64,000 nucleotides of DNA from Leptodactylus fallax (GCA_947044405.1 CAMRHE010000156.1:1345001-1409000), one strand, 5' to 3'. Shown: positions 31,320 to 43,884, numbered from the stretch's first letter. Program-made: numbers and translations. The notes: generated by a model from the letters alone, not told the origin.

Positions 31320-32868
31320 TAATTGTGCAAGTTCTCCCACTTAAAAAGATGAGAGGCCTGACATCATATAATTGACATCATAGGTAGACCTCAACTAAGA
31401 GACAAAATTAGAAAACAAATCCAGAAAAACACATTGTCTGATTTTTAAAAAAAATATTTGCAAATTATGGTGGAAAAGAAGTATTTGGTCAATAACAAAA
31501 GTTCATCTCAATACTTTGTTATATATCCTTTGTTGGCAATGACAGAGGTCAAATGTTTTCTGTAAGTCTTCACAAGGTTGGCACACACTGTTGCTGGTAT
31601 GTTGGCCCATTCCTCCAAGCACATCTCCTCTAGAGCAGTGATGTTTTGGGGCTGTCGTTGGGCAACACAGACTTTCAACTCCCTCCAAAGGTTTTCTATA
31701 GGGTTGAGATCTGGAGACTGGCTAGGCCACTCCAGGACCTTCTTACGAAGCCACTCCTTCGTTGCCCTGGCGGTGTACTTGGAATCATTGTCATGCTGAA
31801 AGACCCAGCCACGTTTCATCTTCAATGCTCTTGCTGATGGAAGGAGGTTTGCACTCAAAATCTCACGATACATGGCCCCATTCATTCTTTCATGTACACG
31901 GATCAGTCGTCCTGGTCCCTTTGCAGAGAAACAGCCCCAAAGCATGATGTTGCCACCCCCATGCTTCACAGTAGGTATGGTTTTCTTTGGATGCAACTCA
32001 GCATTCACTCTCCTCCAAACAGGACGAGTTGTGTTTCTACCAAACAGTTCTACTTTGGTTTCATCTGACCATATGACATTCTCCCAATACTCTTCTGGAA
32101 CATCCAAATGCTCTCTAGCAAACTTCAGACGGGCCCGGATATGTACTAGCTTAAGCAGGGGAACACGTCTGGCACTGCAGGATCTGAGTCCCTGGCGGCG
32201 TAGTGTGTTACTGACGGTAGCCTTTGTCCCAGCTTTCTGCAGGTCATTCACTAGGTTCTGGGATTTTTACTCACCGTTCTTGTGATCATTTTCACCCCAC
32301 GGGGTGAGATCTTGCGTGGAGCCCCTGATCGAGGGAGATTATCAGTGGTCTTGTATGTCTTCCATTTTCTAATTATTACTCCCACAGTTGATTTCTTCAC
32401 ACCAAGCTGCTTGCCTATTGCAGATTCAGTCTTCCCAGCCTGGTGCAGGTCTACAATTTTGTTTCTGGTGTCCTTCCACAGCTCTTTGGTCTTCACCATA
32501 GTGGAGTTTGGAGTGTGACTGTTTGAGGTTGTGGACAGGTGTCTTTTATACTGATAACAATGTCAAACAGGTGCCATTACTACAGGTAATGAGTGGAGGA
32601 CAGAGGAGCCTCTTAAAGAAGACGTTACAGGTCTGTGAGAGCCAGAAATCTTGCTTGTTTGTAGCTGACCAAATACTTATTTTCCACCATAATTTGCAAA
32701 TAAATTCTTAAAAAAAAATCAGACAATGTGATTTTCTAGATATGTTTTCTCATTTTGTCTCTCATAGTTGAGGTCTACCTATGATGTCAATTACAAGCCT
32801 CTCTCATCTTTTTAAGTGGGAGAACTTGCACAATTGGTGGCTGACTAAATACTTTTTTTTCCCACTGT
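31320..32868 (-). mobile_element. Tc1-like transposon, family A copy 2
   Basis: The right end is complete (TACTTTTTTTTCCCACTGTA). The left arm begins at AATTGTGCAAGTTCTCCCAC, so about 30 bp of the outermost terminus is missing. Arms match copies 1 and 3-5. Confidence 0.92.
31508..32499 (-). pseudogene. Tc1-like transposase (family A copy 2), one frameshift
   Basis: N-terminal frame ([18 protein letters not shown], 32499-32251) and catalytic frame (32251-31508, 247 residues) overlap at a frameshift near 32255. Motifs [23 protein letters not shown] and [11 protein letters not shown] keep all three acidic residues, although PKHT has become SKYT. Three residues before VLEWPS are missing. The C-terminus GYITKY is reached, so only a frameshift and small deletions separate it from full length. 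Confidence 0.92.
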
Positions 32869-32879
32869 ATACCTCATGC

Positions 32880-34190
32880 ATGTGCAGAATATTACACGGA
32901 ATAAAGACTGGACAAAATAAAATTAAAATTAAATTAAAAAATAACCAAAATGCAGCAGCATGGTGTGGATATAAATAGGTGGCATGGCATGTAAAAAGAG
33001 CTGTGTCCAGACAGTTGCTTAAAAGTGAGCTTGGGTTTCCTTGTGATCTTGCAAACTATTATATGCCTTGTTCATAGCATAATCTTTGTTGTGCAACCAC
33101 TCCTGAAGAGGGCAAATCTAAGTTTACATCTGCGACGGAGTCGCCTGAAATCGGCGGCTTTCAGTACGAAAATTGCGGACACCCGATAGACCCCATTATA
33201 ATCAATGGGTTCCGCAGGTAACCACTGTTTTAGCAGTCTGGCTCTTTGTCGTTCTGGTCCTCTGGTGGATCCAAACGATGGAGAGCCTGTTGCAGATTTG
33301 AACCTAGTCTGATAATGGTCTTGAATTTCCTTCATTTGTAGACAATCTGTCTAACTGTGTCTGATTGGCAGGGTCCAAACTCTTTAACCCCTTCCTGACA
33401 TCTGCCGTAATAGTACAGTGGATGACAGGTCTTTAAAGATGGAGGCTGCTCTAAAGCAATACAATGCAGTACAATACAGTGGAGATCTGGAGCTAATGCC
33501 CAGATTGAACTCTGATCGTGGGCACTGCTTGCAGTAAACAAAGTAAAAAAAAAAACATAACACTTCTTCCAGTGCAAGATCACGGGAGCCTTCATGTTCC
33601 TAAAAAAGGACAGCCCTAATGAAGGCTCCCAGGCCTGTCATAGTAATACAGCTATCGAGGCTGGCCTATGATGGTGCTCAGATGTTCACTAACTGGCCTT
33701 TTCAGCCTTATCAGCACAAAGTCAATGTTTTGTTTACCTATGACATTATCTAATGTGCACAATGGAATGTGAGTTTATCACAATGCTAACTATATCCTGC
33801 ACGATAAGTGAATGACTAACTTCAAAGTACAGCAATAACACGATTCACTGACAGTTTAATGTGATCTATAAGTAAAAAAATGTGAAGTATAATTAACCAA
33901 ACACTGTTCTATGTACTTTAACATTAACTTTATGTTGTGTAGCTGGTGAAAGGTTACTGAACATTACATATATATCATACTGTACAAGCTGTACGAATCC
34001 ATAAAATAATTTTTTATCTCTTAAAAGATGGCCTATTTTGGGCCTTCAGGGCCATCTGATTTTTTTCACATTTCCATCAACACATTCCAAGAGCCTTACC
34101 TATTAATTTTTGTCACTGAGAAAACGGTTTAGTGACATTTTTTGAAGAATAAGTTGTTTTATTAATACCATTTTGCAATACATACAATAT
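32880..34190. other. Intronic stretch with unclassified repeats
   Basis: 33100-33310 (ACGGAGTCGCCTGAAATC onward) and 33590-33700 look like moderately repetitive frog sequence, but I cannot assign a family. No gene seen. Confidence 0.4.
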
Positions 34191-34201
34191 AATGATTTTA
34201 A

Positions 34202-34680
34202 AGCGTAACTAAACTTTCTGACAACTTTTGATTTTCTGTCAGTATTTGTATCATTAATATATTTTGTAATATACCTTATTAACAAATTTTGGATCCTTTC
34301 TGTGAAATGCTTCATTTTTTTTCACCCTTTCCCTTGTTTCTGTATTAAGAACTGTTTCTGCCTCTGACTCAGTAACTGTGTATGGAGTAGGAGCTTGAAA
34401 TACAGGGCTGTGTGACATGTAGAGAAAATGAGGGTGGGGGAGGTTCACTTCAGTTATATCTCATACATTATAAAACATACAAACTTGCTTTTGGTATCAA
34501 ATAAAAGAGGATATTCTCTTCTATCTATATTATTTCCACAGATATCATTGCTTGAAATGACAGTCGAGATTATGATATTTTTACGCAGCTGCATAATTTA
34601 TAGGATATAAATATCTCAATACCGACTGTTTTCAACCAGTGATATCTCTGGCAAATAACACAGATAGCACTGTAAACCTT
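34202..34680. mobile_element. TTAA-flanked palindromic MITE, left half
   Basis: Begins AGCGTAACTAAACTTTCTGA after TTAA (34198-34201). It is the imperfect reverse complement of 39945-40257, which ends GTTTAGTTACGCT before TTAA (40258-40261). TTAA duplications are the piggyBac signature. A DIRS element sits between the halves. Confidence 0.8.
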
Positions 34681-34826
34681 ATTCCCCTTACGTCCGACAG
34701 CAGCACAATATGGGGTATCTCTGCCCCTGTGTGTTGTTTAGGACAGGTGGAACCTTTAATTAGCACCAAAAAGGTGCCTCCTACTAGCCCTATAAGAGGG
34801 CACAAGAGACCTCCCTCCACTGTGTT
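34681..34826. repeat. DIRS 1 left inverted terminal repeat
   Basis: Starts CCCCTTACGTCCGACAGCAG and reads through TAGCACCAAAAAGGTGCC to CCTCCCTCCACTGTG. Reverse complement of about 39772-39908. Confidence 0.9.
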
Positions 34827-35852
34827 TTTTTCTGTCCTGTGTGGAACAGGTGGACGGAGGTCTCTTGTGACCTCCCGTTGCTAAGGGTTTTAGTTACTCC
34901 TGGCTTACCTTCTTGGGGTACCTCGGTCCCAAAGAAAAAACCTCCGGTCCTTCGCACCGCAGCGCAGCGTTATCCGGCATCCATCTGCAGGCAGCGCGAT
35001 CCCGGAAGTAAGCGGGGAACCTCCTCGGCCGGAACTTTTCTCCGGTTCCGTGTTCCCAGGGAAGGAAGCCTTTGCGCACCACCGCGCCCTACTTCCGGTT
35101 TTCTCGGAAAAAGTGCGGTAAGTTTGGAAATTTAAAATTTAAAGGCAAAATATAGAATTGATTTTTACTGCTTGTATTTTGAGCCTCTGGCTTAGGCTTA
35201 TGCTCCTCTATGTTCCAGTATGGCGTTTGACTTGTTTTGGTGCTGTATAAATGTTTCTTTGTTGGATTCCTCCCCTCGCTGCTGGATTACATTTAAAAGG
35301 TCTGAATGCAGTCCTTTATTTGTTGAGTGAGTGGTTTCTAGCTCCTCTGCTGCGGGTTGCGGTGGCTGTTTTTTTTCTGACGGTTTTTTTCTCTCTTCAA
35401 GTGACCGATTCAAAAAAAAAAAAAAAAGAGGTACCCCTTGGGTTTTTATGCGATGCTTGGCGATCTTCCCTGTTTCAGTGTCACGTGGCTGTTTGATGTT
35501 TCAGATGTCATCTTCTGCAGCACGTAATGGCGATGCGCTTAGGAGGAAAAATTCCTCTAAACTTGAAACACCTAATGTGTTTGGATTGCAATACCCCTTT
35601 ACCTGACGGCTATGATTTTACCCGCTGTCACCAGTGTCGCGGACCCTGCCAGAAGTACCTTCTATAAGAGGTTGTTACTTGGGTAAAGGACTTTATGAGG
35701 AGTCTCTTAAAGGAGATTCGTTCTTCCATCGCCCAGATTGCCAAGAGACCGCAGATTGAGACACAATCTTCCTTACGGATCTCTGATGAAGATTATCAGA
35801 TAGTGGACGAGACACTCTCATCTGACGATTCCACTGAAGATCCCAGCAGGCC

Positions 35853-36706
35853 GTGCTTCCACTCGAAAAATTAAGCCGGCTGCTGAAGTCCATCCGGTCT
35901 AAGGATCGTGATGTTGACGGGGAAGCCTCCGCGTCCACCTATAGAGGGCCTAGGGTCTTCCAAGTGGACCAGACATTACAAAAATTAATGTCCTCAGAGT
36001 GGAGAAGTCCTGAAAAACCTCTTGTGGTTCCTAGGACGTTCAGCGCTTTATTCCCAGTGGCTCAATGGGATCAATGGGGTCCTCCTCCCAAGGTGGATAT
36101 GGCGGTGGCTAAACTGTCCTGCCGCACTAAGGTACCATCAGATGATGGAGCAAATCTGCACGACGCCATGGCAGGCGCTTCGACAATACCTTCAAGAAGG
36201 CTTATTCAGCTGCCTCGCCCAAGACCGCTGTGCGGTTGCGTCCTGTGAAGTGTCAGCCAAATTATGTACTGACCTGGTCCACCTCAAAAGTGATCGACTC
36301 TGGAGTCTCCAGAGACGAGCTGCTAGGGTTTCTAGGCTCAGTTTCCCTGGCAGCTGAATATTTAACGGAAGCCTCCCACCATCAATTAAGGCTGGCGGCC
36401 AAATCCCTGGCACTTACCAAGAACACTGCAGCAGGAAGACCTCTATGGTTAAAACCTTGGAGAGCTGTGTTCCCCTCAAAGTATAATTTGTGCGCATTAC
36501 CCTTTGAGCCGGGTAGAGTCTTTGGCTGTGCCCTAGACGAGATCCTAGAGGGCTTGGCCGACAAGAAGGGCAAACCTTTACCCCAGGCCTTCAGAGGTAG
36601 GTCTGGCTCTGGCCGTGGTAGAGGCTATCCGCCTCGTCGTGGAAGGCAGTCCAGAGAGGCTCTAGTTATTCCTCTAGAGGCGCCGGCCGGAGATTCCGAA
36701 GTCTGA
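35853..36706 (+). pseudogene. DIRS 1 Gag-like protein
   Basis: Overlapping frames with RVFQVDQTLQKLMSSEWRSP, FPVAQWDQWGPPPKVDMAVA and a Gly/Arg-rich C-terminus (RGRSGSGRGRGYPPRRGR, about 36595-36655). WxxPPKVD-type and LxxxT.LPxEG-like blocks are typical of DIRS Gag. It would bind the genomic RNA. Frame breaks lie near 36180-36230. Confidence 0.75.
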
Positions 36707-36858
36707 TGATAAAAAAGTCAAGCCTAGCTTTTGACATCAGAAGCAGTTTTCCTGTGGCCGAGATTCCTGTCGGAGGTCGTGTCTCCCACTTTCTCAACTG
36801 CGGGCAGGAAAAAATTCGAGACCCATGGGTCTGGTAGGTAATCCAAAGAGGTTATGCA

Positions 36859-38240
36859 ATGAAGTTCCTCCGTCCTCCTCAGGATCGGTTTGTGTTAACT
36901 CGCAGCCTCCCTGGAATGCTTCATCCGAGAGTACATTCACAAGGGAGCCCTGGTGGAAGTCCCTTCTCTAGAAGAAGGATCCAGTGTCTATTCTCCCGTC
37001 TTCCTGATGCCAAAACCGGCAGACAAGTGGAGAATGATCATAGACTTAAGGTACCTCAACCGCTTCATCAAAAAGAAGCGCTTCCATAGGAAAACCATAA
37101 AGTCTGTCACCACCTTTCTCCTCTAAGGCGATGTTTTTTGTGACTTTGGATATAAAAGACGCCTATTTGCATATTTCTATTTACCTCCACACAGAAGGTT
37201 TTTTTCTAAGGATTGCCGTAGTAGTTTCCGGCCACAGGAAGCACTTTCAATTCACAGCACTACCCTTCGGGATCTCCTCTGCTTCCCACACCTTTACAAA
37301 GGTAGTGGCCCCCATAACGGCCGCCCCCAGGCCAGGGGATATTCTTGGTGCCTTATCTAGACGACTGGTTGATAAAGGCCCAGTCAGAGTCTGTTCTGCT
37401 CCAGTACCTACAGACAGCCTTCAGAGTCTGTGATGGCTTATAAATTGGGAGAAGTCAAAAACAATCCCTTCAACTCGAAGGAAGTTCCTCTGAGAAAACT
37501 ACTTCCTAGATTGAGTCCGCCTGCAAATCTCCTTGACACCAGCAAGGAAGGAGAAGCTGGTTGCGGCAGTCCGGCACCTCTTCAAAAAGCCAATAGCCTC
37601 CATCAGAACATTGATGAAGATCCTGGGCTTGATGTCTTCCGCAGTGGAGGCAGTCCCATGGGCCTTGTGGCACTTACATCCCCTCCAGAAGGAGTTACTA
37701 GAGGCTTGGGATCGCTCCCTTCTTACATTCAGCAAGAAGATTCGACTCTCCCCCAGGACCCGTCTTTTTCCCTCAAGTGGTGGTTGCACCTGAAAGACGG
37801 AAGGTCCACGGTCCAACCTTCTTGGACCCTGTTGACTACAGATGCATCCCTCTCGGGATGGGGAGCCCATTGGACGAAAACTCCATAAAGAGAGTCTGGA
37901 GCGCTCCTGAAAAAAGGACCTCGTCCAACTGGAAGGAGCTCAGAGCCGTATATCGTGCCTTACTCTATTGCTTGCCTCTTCCCAGGGAAGAGCAGTCAAA
38001 ATCCGGTCAGACAACATGACCACAGTGCTGTACGTGAACAGACAGGGAGGCACCAGATCACCAACCCTCCTTAGGGAGGCAGATCTGATATTTACATGGG
38101 CAGAGAAAAATCTAACCCATTTATCCGCAGTTCACATCAAGGGCTCCCTGAACATAGTAGCGGATCGGTTGAGTCGGGGGTTATGCCGTATCAGGAGAAT
38201 GGTCACTCAATCCAGAAGTCTTTCATCAGATTACCCTGAA
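36859..38240 (+). pseudogene. DIRS 1 reverse transcriptase and RNase H
   Basis: RT motifs: FFVTLDIKDAYLHISI (palm A, catalytic D) and FTALPFGISSASHTFTKVV (palm B) at 37131-37320. A catalytic YLDD-type block is expected just after and is disrupted (CLIxxLVDK-like sequence in shifted frame near 37350-37375). RNase H motif TTDASLSGWGAH at about 37838-37875; NWKELRAVYRALL and SDNMTTVLYVNRQGGTRS follow. The last part corresponds to HLSAVHIKGSLNIVADRLSR. At least four frame changes. Confidence 0.88.
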
Positions 38241-38570
38241 CAGGGGTCTTCCAGAAATAGACCTCATGGCAACCCGACTCAACGCCAAGGTGGAGAAGTT
38301 CTGTTCCCTTTACCAGGAGGACAATCCCTTGGCAGTGGATGTCCTGTCCATCCCTTGGAGGTCCAGGCTGGCATACATCTTCCCTCCAATTCCAATAATA
38401 CCAAAGGTATTAATGAAAATCAGACAGGACCAAGTCTCTGTGATAGCCATCATTCCATTCTGGCCAAAAAGAGCTTGGTTTTTCCCAACTCATGGAGATG
38501 AGTCGAGGGATATATTGGAGGCTTCCCCCCCATCCAGAACCTGGTTTCCCAAGGATCTCTGAAGTGCCAG
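38241..38570 (+). pseudogene. DIRS 1 region between RNase H and recombinase
   Basis: Reads DLMATRLNAKVEKFCSLY in one frame, then NPLAVDVLSIPWRSRLAYIF, a block conserved in vertebrate DIRS elements downstream of RNase H. It is frameshifted at both ends. Confidence 0.75.
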
Positions 38571-39595
38571 GATCTCTGGAGATTCAACCTGACAGCCTGG
38601 AGGTTGAGCAGTCCCTACTGCAGGATAGAGGACTGTCAGAGGCCATCCTGAAGACCGTTTATTCTGCAAGAGCAGAATCTACCAATAAGAACTACCAGAG
38701 GACAGCCAAGATTTTCATAGAGTGGTGCTCCAAGAAGGGTATTAATAATCTAGAACCTTCAACGGCTGATATTTTCTTGAGGACGGTTTGGATAAGGGCC
38801 TTGCCCCTGCCACTTTGAAAGTGCAGATTGCGGCCCTCTCCGCTCATTTGAACAGACGTCTGTCTCAGGATCCTCTGGTTGCAAGGTTCCTTAAAGGGGC
38901 AATGAGGCTAAAGCCCTCAGTATCATTCCCAGTGGGACCTTGCGGTAGTCATTACAGGCCTGTGCGGTCCTCCATTTGGACCCTTGGAGACTACGGGGAT
39001 AAAATATTTAGCCTACAAACCACTTTTTTGTTGGCTATTATATCTGCCAAAGAGTAGGGGTACTCCAGGCCCTCTCTTCTAGAGAACCGTACATTTTGTT
39101 TTTGCAGATAGGGTGCACCTTAGGTTTGCCTGGGTTTATCCCTAAGGTCCCCTCATACTATAATAGCAATCAGCTAATTTCGTTACCTGTGTTTTTCCCC
39201 TCTCCAACCTCTGAGGAGGAAGAAAAGCTCAACACCTTAGATGTGGTAAGGTGTCTGTGGATTTACCTATTCCACACTCAACCACTTAAGAAGGCCGAAA
39301 GCCTACTAATTGATATGCAGGGTAAAAACAGAGGCCTCAAGGCTTCCAAGCCTACTCTATCCACAGGGATCAAGGAGACAATTAAGTCTTCCTTTCTTAT
39401 TCAGGAGTTATTCCCTCCAGTCTTTCTACGGCCACTCGACCTGGGTTGTCGACTTCTTTGGCTGAGTATCGGTCCTTACCATTGGACCAGATTTGTGCGG
39501 CTGCATCATAGTCATCTCAGTTGACCTTTTGTTAAACATTATCATTGGACATCCGCAGTTTCCAGACAACTGCCTTTGGTCAGTCAGTCCTTGAT
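38571..39595 (+). pseudogene. DIRS 1 tyrosine recombinase
   Basis: Core-binding domain: YSARAESTNKNYQRTAKIF and LAPATLKVQIAALSAHLNRR. Catalytic domain: TTFLLAIISAK, then (one-base shift) RVGVLQALSS with the first catalytic Arg at about 39052. Near the end are TSLAEYRSLPLDQICAAAS (with TGG changed to TAG at 39510) and FVKHYHWT (the likely Tyr nucleophile). This enzyme joins the circular intermediate to target DNA. It is broken by several frameshifts and one stop. Confidence 0.85.
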
Positions 39596-39636
39596 GTTGT
39601 AAGGCGAGGAAACCCTCCCTAGGGGAATTACTTGCT

Positions 39637-39725
39637 ATCTCCCCATATTGTGCTGCTGTCGGACGTAAGGGGAATCGTTGATTGTAATGTCAATCTGTAT
39701 TCCCTTAGTCCAGACAGCAGCACAA
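39637..39725. repeat. DIRS 1 internal complementary region
   Basis: The first half (CCATATTGTGCTGCTGTCGG and on to AAGGGGAAT) is the reverse complement of the left outer terminus. The second half (CGTTGATTGTAATGTCAATC to CAGACAGCAGCACAA) is the reverse complement of the right outer terminus. It therefore matches the junction of both ends, as needed for the circular intermediate of DIRS elements. Confidence 0.92.
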
Positions 39726-39771
39726 GGCTTCCCTCCCTAGAAGCTTGTTTCCTGTTACTTTATAATTTACA

Positions 39772-39938
39772 CAGTGGAGGGAGGTCTCTTGTGCCCTCTT
39801 ATAGGGCTAGTAGGAGGCACCTTTTTGGTGCTAATTAAAGGTTCCACCTGTCCTAAACAACACACAGGGGCAGAGATACCCCATATTGTGCTGCTGTCTG
39901 GACTAAGGGAATACAGATTGACATTACAATCAACGATT
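39772..39938. repeat. DIRS 1 right inverted terminal repeat
   Basis: Starts CAGTGGAGGGAGGTCTCTTG and extends to GATTGACATTACAATCAACG. The final part, beyond the match to the left repeat, is present only at this end and in the internal complementary region, as usual for DIRS. Confidence 0.9.
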
Positions 39939-39944
39939 TCATAT

Positions 39945-40257
39945 GAATCTCCTCTTTCATATGACACCCAAAGTAAGTTTGTACGTTTTATAATGTCCAA
40001 GATATAACTGTTTGGAGTGACCTTCTTCTATCCTCATTTTCTCTACATTTTACACAGCCTCTATTCCAAGCCCCTACTCCATACACAGTAATAATCAGTG
40101 AGAAGCAGGAACGCTCTCAATATAGAAGCAAGGGGAAAAATAAAGAGATGCAGGATTTCACAGTAAGGAGCAAAAATTTTTCATAAAGAATATTCCAAAA
40201 GTTATTGCTATATATAATGCCAGAAAATCAAAAGTTGTCTCAAAGTTTAGTTACGCT
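39945..40257. mobile_element. TTAA-flanked palindromic MITE, right half
   Basis: Complement of 34202-34530 (ATAATGTCCAAGATATAACT; AAAATCAAAAGTTGTC; GTTTAGTTACGCT), followed by TTAA at 40258-40261. The two halves were contiguous before DIRS insertion. Confidence 0.8.
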
Positions 40258-40364
40258 TTAACCTTTTTTAAACACATTTTTATTGAAGTTTTCCCATAAA
40301 TAAAGTATACTGTGTTACCAGTTGAACTCAGGTTCTCAGTTAATTTATGTTTTGTTTTGGTTTT

Positions 40365-41222
40365 TTTTGGGGGGGAGGGCGGCCATCCAAAATTACCTCA
40401 AGAGCGCATCGACAAATCATCCAACAGGTCACAAAACACCCCACAACAACATCCAAAGAACTGCAGGCCTCAGTTAAGGTTAGTGTTCTTGACTCCACCA
40501 TAAAAAAGAGACTATGCAAAATTGGCCTGCATGGCAGAATTCCAAGACAAGAACCACTGCTGAGCAAAAAGAACATAAAGGCTCATCACAGTTTTGCCAG
40601 AAAACATCTTGATGATCTCCAAGACTTTTGGGAGAAGATTCTGTGGACTGACGAGACAAAAGTTGAACTTTTTGGAAGGTGTAAGTCCCATTACATCTGG
40701 CGTAGAAGCAACACAGCATTTCAGAAAAGTAACATCATACCAACAGTAAAACATGGTGGTGGTAGAGTGATGGTCTGGGGCTGTTTTGCTGCTTCAGGAC
40801 CTGGAAGACTTGCTGTGATAAATGGAACCATGAATTCTGCTGTTTACCAACAAATCCTGAAGGAGAATGTCAGGCCATCTGTTTGTGACCTCAAACTGAA
40901 GCGCGCTTGGGTTATGCTGTAGGACAATGATCCAAAATGCACCAGCAAGTCCACCTCTGACTGGCTTAAGAAAAACAAAATTAAAACTTTGGAGTGGCCT
41001 AGTCAAAGTCCTGACCTTAATCCAATTCAGATGCTGTGGCAGGACCTTAAAAAAGTGGTTCATGCTCGGAAACCCTCCAATGTGGGTGAATTACAACAAT
41101 TCTGCAAAGATGAGTGGGCCAAAATTCCTCCAGAGCGTTGTAAAAGACTCACTGGCAGTTATCGCAAACGCTTGATTGCAGTTGTTGCTGCTAAGGGTGG
41201 CCCGAGCAGTTATTTGGTTTAG
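40365..41222 (+). pseudogene. Tc1-like transposase (family C), one in-frame stop
   Basis: Reads [45 protein letters not shown] ([16 protein letters not shown]), then a stop TAG at 40921 where Gln would precede DNDPK, then SPDLNPIQMLWQDLKK to the natural end GGPSSYLV. All three acidic residues are readable, but SPDLNPIQ has Gln where most families have Glu, and the N-terminal domain is missing. Confidence 0.88.
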
Positions 41223-41415
41223 GGGGCAATTACTTTTTCACACAGGGCCCTGTAGGTTTTGATTACTTTTTCCCTTAATAATAAAGACCTTTATTTAAAA
41301 ACTGCATTTTGTGTTTACTTGTGTTATGTTTGTTTAATATTTAAATTTGTTTGGTGATATGAAACATTTAAGTGTGACAAACATCCAAAAGATTAAGAAA
41401 TTACACCACTGTACA
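40365..41415 (+). mobile_element. Tc1-like transposon, family C, 5' truncated
   Basis: Coding sequence plus a right arm ending near TTACACCACTGTA. The left arm and N-terminus are missing, and the sequence starts next to a G-run (about 40370-40378). It is distinct from families A, B and D. Confidence 0.85.
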
Positions 41416-41882
41416 TCTCTCTTTGTTTGGAAAAACAACAACTCTACAGAAACATACCCGCCATGTTAACTTTTTTTTTTAAAAGCATCATTTTTGTAGT
41501 ACATAAAATAAATCAGTGTTTGATGTTAATATTTTTTTATAGGGGTAACTGTAATTTTACAGCTGTTAGTTTGTTTTTTTTAATCAATTTTTCCATGAAT
41601 TTTTCTGATTGTGCCAGTACCAAATATCTATTTCAATTACAATTTTTTTCTTACTATTTTTGAAAAATAAAATTATTTTAATGAAAACTTTTTTTTAGCT
41701 GGATAAGCACTGAGTAGTCATGACATTACTGAACTAAGGGGAAGTAGCAGACTCCTTCTCAACTCCTAATAGAAAGTGGCACTTTATTAGTGGCAACTAT
41801 TAATTGCACACACACTCTGTAGTAGTATAATCCAGTACTCAAGGTCATGGTTTACCATGCTGTTATGTGAAGAAGAAACTTA

Positions 41883-42470
<588 letters not shown>

Positions 42471-42882
42471 TTTGCACACTTTTATACTTTTGAACCACAC
42501 ATAATCACAATCACTGTATGTAGTATACATATATAGCAAAATGTTATATTAAAAAAGATCAATTGATACAAGGGTTGATTTAAGAAATTCCTCAAATAGG
42601 CCCCAGCTGTAAGAAAAATAGGAAAAAATATAGTAAGATATTTACTATTAAAATTTCCCTCCACTGACCCTGAGTATGGACTAGGCCTCAGTGTCAACAA
42701 CGATGTTATTAGAAAATTCAGACATGTGATGAGAGCCAGTCTATACATTAACCCAATGGGGAATGAAAAAAAATTAGAATCATGACTATATTACAATTTA
42801 TTTTCCTGTTTATGTTGTTGGGGCTATTAAGTTAATGCCATTATTGAAGACATTGAAACCACCAATAGGATTTTACGAACCG

Positions 42883-43080
42883 GGGGTTTAGTGTTCCAAA
42901 TCGCCCTGTTTTAAAGTCATTAAAAAAAAAAAAATCTTTATAGTTGCCTACAGAGAAGTCCGATACATCTCATCAGACTCATCTGTGGTGCCCCCAGCAC
43001 CTGAGATGCTATTCAGTGAAGCTTAGGACGTACACCCCGCTTCACTGTGAATGCAAAATTGCTTTTTAATTTTTACTTTA
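42883..43080. mobile_element. Fragment of the palindromic repeat also at 23130-23520
   Basis: Shares GGGGTTTAGTGTCCCAAATC-like sequence (here GGGGGTTTAGTGTTCCAAAT), an A-run, then CTTTATAGTTGCCTAC. Diverged and shorter. Confidence 0.45.
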
Positions 43081-43117
43081 GATCCATCTGTGCAACAAAT
43101 ATAGTTGCAAGGGTGTA

Positions 43118-43288
43118 CAGCACTGTGAAAAGTTTTACACAGGTGTGAAAAAAAATTCTGCAAAGTAAGAATGCTTTTAATAATAGACATGTTACTAATA
43201 AAAATGAACTATTAACACTTTTATTTTTGAAAGCATCCTTACTTTGCAGTATTTTTCCTCACCTGTCTAAAACTTTTGCATGGTACTG
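43118..43288. mobile_element. Tc1/mariner-type MITE, 171 bp
   Basis: Ends CAGCACTGTGAAAAGTTTTA and CAAAACTTTTGCATGGTACTG-like complement, with TA on both sides (43116-43117 and 43289-43290). The interior continues the inverted repeat (GCAAAGTAAGAATGCTTT / AAAGCATCCTTACTTTGC). Confidence 0.85.
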
Positions 43289-43507
43289 TACATACCCTGA
43301 AACATCACAGAGTGATGTCATAAGTCATGTCATCAATAAATGTCAATCAACTGTGCACACCTCACCAAAAGGGATCATAGCACTTGGAGGGGTTAAATCT
43401 TAGTGGCAGAAAGGTGTAAGATGCTTAAACAAGCACCAGAGCACTCTAGTCCTGGAATCTGGGTTGGGGAAGAGGGTGGTTTTGTTTTCAGACTCCCATG
43501 ATGTTAA

Positions 43508-43884
43508 AGGGGTTGTCCATGCCTTTTTTTTTATTTTTTTATTTTTATGTGGCCTATCCATAGGTCACAAATATCTGATCAGTGGGAGCAGACAGCGGCA
43601 CAGATCAGCTGTTAGGAGGTGCTTCTGTTTTGTGTAAAATGCAGGTGCCAGTCACTGGGACTGCACCGCAACTCTCACTGAAGTCAATGGGAGCTTAGTT
43701 ACAGTAATGGGGCCAAGCCACTATATAGGGCACAGAGGCAACCTCTGGCTCAGTGCACTGTACTGCACTGGAGGCACCTCTGAACAGCTTAGCAGGGTTA
43801 TAAGCCCCCCACCCCTCTCCAATCAGATATTTATGGTCTATGCTAAGGACAGGCCATAAATAAATAAAAACCTGGACAACCCCT
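43508..43884. mobile_element. TTAA MITE, 377 bp
   Basis: AGGGGTTGTCCATGCC at the left and GGACAACCCCT at the right, flanked by TTAA (43504-43507 and 43885-43888), a piggyBac-type signature. No transposase. Confidence 0.82.

Larger units (their letters stand above)
34681..39938 (+). mobile_element. DIRS-like retrotransposon 1, near full length (about 5.26 kb)
   Basis: Inverted terminal repeats (34681-34826 and about 39772-39938), an internal complementary region (39637-39725), and, in order, Gag-like, reverse transcriptase/RNase H and tyrosine recombinase coding regions. This is the DIRS1-group layout. Such elements replicate through a circular DNA intermediate and integrate by the recombinase without target duplication; none is seen here. 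Frameshifts and stops make it inactive. It split a TTAA-flanked palindromic MITE near its middle. Confidence 0.92.

Noticed and set aside
31310..32880. Inverted flanks (CATGAGGTATA / TATACCTCATG) around Tc1-like copy 2
   Set aside because: About 11 bp of inverted, not direct, similarity next to an end-truncated element. I see no mechanism and it may be chance.
35331..35606. Open frame MVSSSSAAGCGGCFFSDG near the DIRS 5' region
   Set aside because: No similarity to Gag. It lies in the untranslated 5' part and passes through an A-run.
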